From NCBI GenBank assembly GCA_003248075.1, contig QJYK01000268.1, positions 1 to 40,178 on the forward strand: a stretch of DNA of 40,178 bases, given 5' to 3'. Every line of letters begins with the position of its first letter. Positions within the stretch are counted from its first letter, which is position 1. The stretch is from Gemmatimonadota bacterium. GTDB lineage: Bacteria > Gemmatimonadota > Gemmatimonadetes > Longimicrobiales > Gaopeijiaceae. A model generated the notes under the pieces. It was not told where the DNA came from, searched no databases, and worked only from the letters and a program-made list of their open reading frames with translations. The position numbers and the translations under genes were made by a program. Below are positions 34,447-40,178 of the stretch, piece after piece.

Positions 34447-35700
34447 ATGAGGGAGCTTGCCATCGCCGTCGCCGCGTTGGTGCTGTGTGCCACCGGCGCA
34501 AGGAGCCAGCGTGTGCCGGACGCGCGGGCGCTGGGTGTACGCCTCGAGGGATCACCGGGGCGCCACGACGCGATCACCGACGTCGCGGGGGTCGAAGTCG
34601 GACACGCGACGCTGATCAGCGGAGAAGGGCTCCTGGTGGTGGGAGAGGGGCCTGTGCGGACGGGCGTGACGGCGATCCTGCCTCGTGGGAGGGAGGCCGG
34701 CGATTCGGCGTTTGCGGCCTGGTTCAGCCTGAACGGCAACGGAGAGATGACCGGAACCACCTGGATCGACGAGGGCGGTATCCTGGAGAGCCCGATCCTG
34801 ATCACCAACACGCACAGCGTGGGGGTCGTCCGCGACGCCGTGATCGACTGGATGAAGCGGCGTGATCCGACGTTCCTGTGGGCGCTTCCAGTCGTCGCCG
34901 AGACCTACGACGGCAGCCTGAACGACATCAACGGGTTCCACGTCCGCCCGCAGCACGTCTTCGAGGCGCTGGACGGAGCCCGCTCGGGCCCGGTCCTCCA
35001 GGGGGCCGTGGGGGGCGGCACCGGGATGATCTGTCACCGCTTCAAGGGAGGGATCGGCACCGCTTCGCGCGTGCTTCTGCAGGGAGAGGGCGGCTACACG
35101 GTGGGCGTTCTCGTGCAGTGCAACCAGGGTGCCCGGGCGGACCTGCGCATCGGCGGATTGCCGGTGGGAGAGCTGCTGGCCGAGCCCGTTCCCTGTTACG
35201 CCGACCGGTCGATCCCGGCCGAGGCGCGCTTCAGGGGCGTGCCGTTCTGCGCGGACTCCGGCGGGGGTGCGGACGCGACGGGCACCGCGGAGCCTCCCCC
35301 GGAGGGGGCGGGCTCCATCATCATCGTGCTCGCGACGGACGCGCCGCTCCTTCCCACGCAGATCGAGCGTCTGGTCAAACGGACCGCGCTGGGTTTGGCG
35401 CGCATCGGCGGAATGGGCTACAACGGGTCCGGCGACATCTTCGTCGGGTTCAGCACGGCCAACCGGAGGGCGGCCGCCGAGCGCGGAAGCGTCGTCGGTC
35501 TGGAGATGCTTCCGAACGACCGGATCAACCCGTTGATCGTAGCCTCCGTACAGGCGACCGAGGAGGCCATCCTGAACGCGATGCTCGCGGCGGAGAGCCT
35601 GACCGGAATCAATGGGTATCGGGTGCCCGCTCTTCCACACGATCGTCTGCGGCAGATCATGAGCGGATCCGATGCGGCGCGCGGAAGGGAGATCCGATGA
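34447..35700 (+). CDS. P1-family (DmpA-like) self-processing aminopeptidase, secreted
   Basis: Member of the Ntn-like S58/DmpA family, which cuts itself to expose an N-terminal serine and then acts as an aminopeptidase on D-amino-acid or beta-peptides. The 417-residue product has a signal peptide (MRELAIAVAALVLCATGA) followed by the family start DAITDVAGVEVGHATL. Other landmarks are GVTAILPRG, ITNTHSVGVVRDAVIDW, GAVGGGTGMICHRFKGGIG and the putative self-cleavage site between G327 and S328 in MGYNGSGDIFVGFSTAN. ATG 34447 has GGAGGG six bases upstream. Its stop overlaps the start of the dehydrogenase gene as ATGA, so they are translationally coupled. The natural substrate is not known. Confidence 0.92.
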   Translation: MRELAIAVAALVLCATGARSQRVPDARALGVRLEGSPGRHDAITDVAGVEVGHATLISGEGLLVVGEGPVRTGVTAILPRGREAGDSAFAAWFSLNGNGEMTGTTWIDEGGILESPILITNTHSVGVVRDAVIDWMKRRDPTFLWALPVVAETYDGSLNDINGFHVRPQHVFEALDGARSGPVLQGAVGGGTGMICHRFKGGIGTASRVLLQGEGGYTVGVLVQCNQGARADLRIGGLPVGELLAEPVPCYADRSIPAEARFRGVPFCADSGGGADATGTAEPPPEGAGSIIIVLATDAPLLPTQIERLVKRTALGLARIGGMGYNGSGDIFVGFSTANRRAAAERGSVVGLEMLPNDRINPLIVASVQATEEAILNAMLAAESLTGINGYRVPALPHDRLRQIMSGSDAARGREIR

Positions 35701-37145
35701 GCGAGCTGATCCGGAACTACGTTGCGGGCCGCTGGACCTTGGCCTCCGGCCCCGCGACGCTCCCCGTCACCGATCCCTCGTCAGGGGAGGAGATCGGCAG
35801 AACGCCCCTTTCGACCCGCGCGGACATCGACGCGGCCGTGCAGGCGGCGCGGACGGCGTTCCCGATGTGGCGCACTACGCCGGCCGTCGAGCGGGCGCGT
35901 GTCCTCTTCCGTCTGAAGGCGCTTCTCGACGAGAACAAGGAAGCGCTGGCGCGCTCGGTGACACGGGAGCACGGGAAGATCCTCCCGGAGACGCTCGGCG
36001 AGGTGCAGCGTGGGATCGAGAACGTCGAGCACGCGTGTGGGATACCCGCACTCATGCTCGGTGACACGCTCGAGGACATCGCGCCCGGCATCGACTGCGA
36101 GACCGTGCGCCAACCCATCGGCGTGTTCGGGATCGTCACGCCCTACAACTTCCCGGTGATGATCCCGCTCTGGTTCTGGCCGTACGCGGTCGCGACCGGA
36201 AACACCGTGGTGCTCAAGCCGAGCGAGCAGGACCCCCTCACGCACCAGAGGATCGTCGAGCTGGCCCAGGAGGCTGGGCTTCCGTCGGGGGTGCTCAACG
36301 TCGTCCACGGCGGTCGGGAGGCCGTGGAGGCGATCTGCGATCACCCCGACATCGTCGGGGTGTCCTTCGTGGGGTCGAGCGAGGTGGCCAGAGCCGTGTA
36401 CACCCGGGCCTCGGCGGCCGGGAAGCGGGTGCAGGCTCTCGGGGGGGCGAAGAACCACCTCATCGTGCTGCCCGACGCGGACCTCGAGGTCACGCTCGAT
36501 GCCTGCACGGCCTCGGTGTTCGGGTCGTCGGGCCAGCGCTGCCTCGCCGGGAGCTTCGTCGTCGGTGTGGGGGAAGCCTGGGCCCCCCTGAGGGAGCGAA
36601 TGCTCGATCGTGCGTCTTCACTGCGCTTGGGGAATGGCCTGGAGCGGGAAACCGACATGGGGCCCGTGATCTCGGCCCGCCACCGCGATCGTGTGCGCGG
36701 ATTCATCGATCAGGGAGAACGCGACGGCGTGAGCCTGACCCTGGACGGACGGGGCGCGACCGTTCCAGGGCGCGAGGGCGGCTTCTGGGTCGGCCCCACC
36801 GTGTTCGAGGACGTACCGCACGACACGTCGCTCGGCACCGAGGAGATCTTCGGCCCCGTCGCCTGTCTGAACCGCGCGAAGGACCTGGACGAGGCGGTGT
36901 CCTTCATGCGGTCGAGCCGCTACGGGAACGCCTGCTCGATCTTCACCACGAGCGGTCGTGCGGCGCGCGAGTTCCGGTACCGGGCGGGAATCAGCATGAT
37001 CGGCGTCAACATCGGAGTGGCGGCCCCGATGGCGATGTTCCCCTTCGGAGGATCGAAGGGGTCCTTCTACGGCGACCTGAAGGCTCAGGGGCGCGACGCG
37101 ATCGGCTTCTTCACCGATGCCCGGGTAGTGATCTCGCGCTGGTAG
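35697..37145 (+). CDS. mmsA: CoA-acylating methylmalonate-semialdehyde dehydrogenase
   Basis: Oxidises methylmalonate or malonate semialdehyde with NAD+ and CoA to propionyl- or acetyl-CoA, in valine, thymine and beta-alanine or inositol breakdown. The 482 residues match the family: NYVAGRW at the start, TPYNFPVMIPLWFWPYA, GNTVVLKPSEQDP, the glycine-rich SFVGSSEVARAVY and the active cysteine C282 in SSGQRCLAGS. LGGAKNH replaces the general-base glutamate of ordinary aldehyde dehydrogenases, which is the signature of the CoA-acylating branch. The ATG overlaps the peptidase stop by four bases with AGGGAG upstream. Beta-alanine released from beta-peptides could feed this enzyme after transamination, but that link is speculation. 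Confidence 0.94.
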   Translation: MSELIRNYVAGRWTLASGPATLPVTDPSSGEEIGRTPLSTRADIDAAVQAARTAFPMWRTTPAVERARVLFRLKALLDENKEALARSVTREHGKILPETLGEVQRGIENVEHACGIPALMLGDTLEDIAPGIDCETVRQPIGVFGIVTPYNFPVMIPLWFWPYAVATGNTVVLKPSEQDPLTHQRIVELAQEAGLPSGVLNVVHGGREAVEAICDHPDIVGVSFVGSSEVARAVYTRASAAGKRVQALGGAKNHLIVLPDADLEVTLDACTASVFGSSGQRCLAGSFVVGVGEAWAPLRERMLDRASSLRLGNGLERETDMGPVISARHRDRVRGFIDQGERDGVSLTLDGRGATVPGREGGFWVGPTVFEDVPHDTSLGTEEIFGPVACLNRAKDLDEAVSFMRSSRYGNACSIFTTSGRAAREFRYRAGISMIGVNIGVAAPMAMFPFGGSKGSFYGDLKAQGRDAIGFFTDARVVISRW

Positions 37146-37289
37146 GGGAAGGGCCCTGGTCGTAGCGAGCGATGAAGTCGCGCATCACGTTCGTGAAGGT
37201 TGAGGACGAGACGTGAGCCGAGTTCCGCGGCAGCTCCATGGGACGATTCGATTGCCCAGGCCCCGGGCCGGACCCATCATGGCAACGCC

Positions 37290-39854
37290 ATGTCGGACAC
37301 GATCCCCCGCCTGAACGCAGCCCTCGAAGGCCGCTACCGGATCGAGCGTGAGCTCGGTGAGGGCGGGATGGCGAGAGTCTATCTCGCGGAGGACGTGAAG
37401 CACGGGCGGATGGTCGCGCTCAAGGTTCTGAAGCCGGAGCTCGCGGCCGTGGTCGGTGCCGAGAGGTTCCTCGCCGAGATCGAGACCACGGCGAAGCTCC
37501 AGCACCCCCACGTCCTTCCGCTGCACGACTCCGGCGAGGCGGACGGGCTTCTGTTCTACGTGATGCCGTTCGTCGAGGGCGAGAGCCTGCGGGACCGCCT
37601 CGATCGTGAGCACCAGCTACCGGTCGACGTTGCCGTCCGGATCGCGACGAGCCTGGCCGAAGCGCTCGACTACGCGCACCGGCACGGCGTGATCCACCGG
37701 GACATCAAGCCGGCGAACGTGGGGATCGCGCTCGCGATCGGTGCCGGTGGAGGCGGGAGGCTCACCGAGACGGGTCTGTCGCTGGGCACGCCCCATTACA
37801 TGAGCCCCGAGCAGGTGACGGGCGATCGGCGTGTCGGTCCGTCGTCCGACATCTGGGCCCTGGGTTGTGTGCTGTACGAGATGCTGGTGGGTGAGCCGCC
37901 GTACACGGGGGGAACTCCGCAGGCGCTCCTGGGCCGGATCATCGCGGACGAGGCTCCGTCCGCGAGCTCGGGACGTCGTGCGGTCCCCGGCCACGTCGAT
38001 GGGGCGATCCGCAGGGCACTCGAGAAGCTGCCGGCGGATCGGTTCGCCGGCGCGGACGACTTCGCGAAGGCGCTCGGAGATCCCGGCTTCCGTCACGGCG
38101 CCGGGGCGGCTGCGGCGGCCGACGCCTCCCGCGGGCGGACCTTTGCACGCGCGACTGCGGCTCTTGGCTGGATCGTGGCGATTGCGGCAGCCGTCGCGCT
38201 GCTGAACCGGCCTCGCGAGCCGCTGGATCTCGCCGCGTCGATCAATCTGCCGGGAGGAGCGTTTCTGCCACAGCTGGAGATCACGTCGGTTCTGGACGTG
38301 TCGCCCGACGGGACGACGGTGGCCTTCATCGCCAAGAGCCAGGCCGGAGAGCGTCAACTCTACCTCCGTCGGCTGGACGGCTTCGAGACGATCGTGGTCC
38401 GCGGCAGCACCGGGGCACGTTCGGTGGCCTTCTCGCCCGACGGGGAGTCGGTGGCCTTCGGCGTGGAGGGCGAGGTACGGACGGTCGCGGTGAGTGGCGG
38501 GCCTCACCGGACGGTGTGCGCCGCGGGCTGCAGAATGGAGATCGGCACATGGACGCCCGCCGACACGATCATCTACGGGAACATCTACACGGGCCTGTCA
38601 CAGGTGGCGGCGTCGGCGGGCGCCGGGAGGCGCCTGACCATGGTCGACCTGGCCGGAGGCGAGTTCGCCCACGTGTGGCCGGAGGCTCTACCGGGTGGCG
38701 GGATCCTGTATGGCGTTCTCTTCGAGACGGGAGAAGAGGAGATCCGGTTTCTCTCCGACGGTGTGTCCCGATCGGTCCTTCAGGGCGCGCGCCAGGCGCG
38801 CTACGCCAATGGGAGGCTGTTCTACGTGGTCGGCTCCTCCCTCTTCTCCGTTGCCTTCGATCCGGACCGGGGGACGACGATCGGAGAGTCCGTCGAGATC
38901 GTGGGCGACCTCTGGCTGAACGGCGATTTCGGCAAGGCGGCGGCGTTCGCCGTCGGGGGAGACGGGACGCTGGTTTACGTGCCCGCGAGCGAGAGCACGT
39001 CCAACGCTCTCGTGCGGGTGAGCCGCGACGGCGATCCCACCGTCGTGGTGGCGGGGCAACGGCAATTCCTGTTCCCGAAGCTGTCACCGGTGGACAGCAC
39101 GCTGCTGTTGTTCGGTGACCGTGGTGACCTCTGGACGTTGGACGTCGCGTCGAAGGCCGAGCCGCTTCAGCTAACGGTCAGCGGTGTGGACCTCGCCCCG
39201 GTCGGGTCGCCCGACGGGCGCGTATTCTATCAGAGCCGTCAGGGCGGGGTTGGCAACCTATTCGTGACATCTGCGGACGGGCGGGACGACCCACGACGGT
39301 TTCTGACTTCGGAGCAGGATCAGTTCCCCAATACGGTCACACCGGACGGTGGCACGCTCGTATTCGGGGAGGCCGGGGACATCTGGACCGTGCGGCTCGA
39401 GGCGGGCGCGGAGCCGACGCTTCTGCTCGGAGACGAGTTCACGACCCATATCGGCGGTGTGTCGCCCGACGGGCGCTGGCTGGTGTATGTGTCCGGCCGC
39501 AGCGGAAGAGACGAGATATACGTGGACGCTTTCCCCGACCTCGGACACCGCCGGCGTGTGTCGATCGCTGGAGGCACCGAGCCGGTGTGGTCGCCTGCCG
39601 GGGGCGAGCTCTTCTTCCGTGACGGGGATCGAATGATGGTGGTGGCCTATCGCGGGCCGACGGCGAATGGCGAGTTTGACGCCGACCGAGCCCGTGTGCT
39701 GTTCGAGAGACGCTACCAGCACTGCTGCCGCGGTCTGGCCCAGTACGCTGTGGCAGCGGACGGCCGGAGCCTCTTCATGGTTCGGGTCGGGGAGGCCCGT
39801 GAGATCCGCGTCTGGCGTGGCTGGGAGGAACAGGCCGCTCCAGGGTCACGATGA
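37290..39854 (+). CDS. Serine/threonine kinase-like protein with C-terminal beta-propeller; DFG segment missing
   Basis: Membrane protein of 854 residues: kinase domain (about 20-275), one membrane helix (about 288-306, LGWIVAIAAAVALLN) and a periplasmic TolB/WD40-like propeller (from about 315) with repeated blades such as VLDVSPDGTTVAFIAK, SVAFSPDGESVAFGV and IGGVSPDGRWLVYVSG. The kinase part has LGEGGMARVYLAED, VALKVLKPE, catalytic loop HRDIKPAN (136-143), GTPHYMSPEQ and SDIWALGCVLYEMLVGEPPY. After N143-V144 it jumps straight to GIALAIG: roughly twelve residues, including the Asp-Phe of DFG, are absent while the frame is kept. Without the Mg-binding aspartate it is probably inactive or a pseudokinase, unless the sequence is in error. 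ATG 37290 lacks a clear ribosome-binding site but starts as homologues do. It overlaps the amidohydrolase gene by four bases. Confidence 0.9.
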   Translation: MSDTIPRLNAALEGRYRIERELGEGGMARVYLAEDVKHGRMVALKVLKPELAAVVGAERFLAEIETTAKLQHPHVLPLHDSGEADGLLFYVMPFVEGESLRDRLDREHQLPVDVAVRIATSLAEALDYAHRHGVIHRDIKPANVGIALAIGAGGGGRLTETGLSLGTPHYMSPEQVTGDRRVGPSSDIWALGCVLYEMLVGEPPYTGGTPQALLGRIIADEAPSASSGRRAVPGHVDGAIRRALEKLPADRFAGADDFAKALGDPGFRHGAGAAAAADASRGRTFARATAALGWIVAIAAAVALLNRPREPLDLAASINLPGGAFLPQLEITSVLDVSPDGTTVAFIAKSQAGERQLYLRRLDGFETIVVRGSTGARSVAFSPDGESVAFGVEGEVRTVAVSGGPHRTVCAAGCRMEIGTWTPADTIIYGNIYTGLSQVAASAGAGRRLTMVDLAGGEFAHVWPEALPGGGILYGVLFETGEEEIRFLSDGVSRSVLQGARQARYANGRLFYVVGSSLFSVAFDPDRGTTIGESVEIVGDLWLNGDFGKAAAFAVGGDGTLVYVPASESTSNALVRVSRDGDPTVVVAGQRQFLFPKLSPVDSTLLLFGDRGDLWTLDVASKAEPLQLTVSGVDLAPVGSPDGRVFYQSRQGGVGNLFVTSADGRDDPRRFLTSEQDQFPNTVTPDGGTLVFGEAGDIWTVRLEAGAEPTLLLGDEFTTHIGGVSPDGRWLVYVSGRSGRDEIYVDAFPDLGHRRRVSIAGGTEPVWSPAGGELFFRDGDRMMVVAYRGPTANGEFDADRARVLFERRYQHCCRGLAQYAVAADGRSLFMVRVGEAREIRVWRGWEEQAAPGSR

Positions 39855-40178
39855 GGGTCGAGGAAGCCATGACCGAAATGCGCCGCGGTCCAGTCTGGAG
39901 GGCCATCTGCATCACCGGGATCCTGAGCCTGGTCGCCCCTGCGGCCGTCGACGCCCAGGCTTCGGGATCCCTGACCGCAGCGCGGGCGAGCGCCATGGCG
40001 CCACGACCCTCCTCCTTCGCTCCCGCCGTGGAGCGGTTCATCACGGTACGCGCTCCGGTAGTGGCGATCAGGAACGTCGTACTGGTGGACGGGACCGGAG
40101 CCGCCGCCCGCGCCGGCATGACCGTGATCGTGGAGGGGGACCGGATCGCTGCGGTGGGCCCGGAGCCGAGCGTGACCG
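39851..40178 (+). CDS. Secreted amidohydrolase, N-terminal part (runs off the window)
   Basis: The first 109 codons of a gene that continues beyond the right edge. A basic N-terminus and a hydrophobic export segment (WRAICITGILSLVAPAA, cut near VDAQA) precede a spacer and then the typical amidohydrolase entry strand pair IRNVVLVDGTG and MTVIVEGDRIAAVGP, as in imidazolonepropionase- or prolidase-like secreted enzymes. The metal-binding HxH motif would lie past the window, so substrate class cannot be told. ATG 39851 overlaps the kinase stop (ATGA); an alternative ATG at 39869 has GAGG five bases upstream, and another lies at 39878. Confidence 0.8.
   Translation, partial: MRVEEAMTEMRRGPVWRAICITGILSLVAPAAVDAQASGSLTAARASAMAPRPSSFAPAVERFITVRAPVVAIRNVVLVDGTGAAARAGMTVIVEGDRIAAVGPEPSVT

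Overview
The window is high-GC, densely coded bacterial DNA with no gene-free stretch above 300 bases and no rRNA, tRNA, CRISPR array or insertion sequence that I could recognise. The gene content points to a Gram-negative bacterium of the Gemmatimonadota/Acidobacteriota type, most likely Gemmatimonadota. The clues are a short primary-type sigma factor without region 1.1, a PadR plus duplicated-FtsX (ADOP) permease pair, a Ser/Thr kinase fused to a beta-propeller, several Omp85-like barrels, and many secreted peptidases. This assignment is inferred from gene families, not from a marker search.

Layout. 1-7.98 kb (+): end of an oligopeptide ABC ATPase, an orphan ExbB/TolQ-type proton channel with a strong terminator, a secreted Slt-type lytic transglycosylase, a cold-shock protein, DNA polymerase I and a short SSB. 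8.0-15.0 kb (-): an Omp85-like outer-membrane protein, a CDF metal exporter and a DUF4126 membrane protein form one close-packed unit; after it come a sigma factor with its own near-consensus promoter and a second barrel protein. 15.1-20.3 kb (+): NADP-malic enzyme fused to a phosphotransacetylase-like domain, ATP-dependent PEP carboxykinase and a two-domain chromate-type transporter. Malic enzyme and PEP carboxykinase together connect malate/oxaloacetate with pyruvate/PEP. 20.3-24.6 kb (-): a five-gene operon of a YtrA-type GntR repressor, ABC ATPase, ABC permease and two unnamed membrane-anchored proteins that look like diverged tandem paralogues. 24.8-29.1 kb (+): a membrane Ser/Thr kinase transcribed divergently from that operon, a secreted M24 peptidase and a MATE exporter. 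29.2-32.2 kb (-): an ADOP permease and its PadR regulator, whose promoter carries a palindromic operator. 32.3-40.2 kb (+): an EVE-domain protein, a secreted M28 peptidase, a P1/DmpA-type peptidase overlapping a CoA-acylating methylmalonate-semialdehyde dehydrogenase, a Ser/Thr kinase-propeller protein overlapping the start of an amidohydrolase that runs off the window.

The observations most worth a second look are these. The kinase-propeller protein has an in-frame loss of the segment carrying the Asp-Phe of DFG. The GntR operon has an operator with three half-sites shared with a divergent kinase gene, and it encodes two paralogous anchored proteins. The PadR palindrome lies in the promoter spacer. 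DNA polymerase I has lost three of the four proofreading carboxylates. All start sites were chosen by reading ribosome-binding sites, overlaps and signal peptides; several begin at TTG or GTG.
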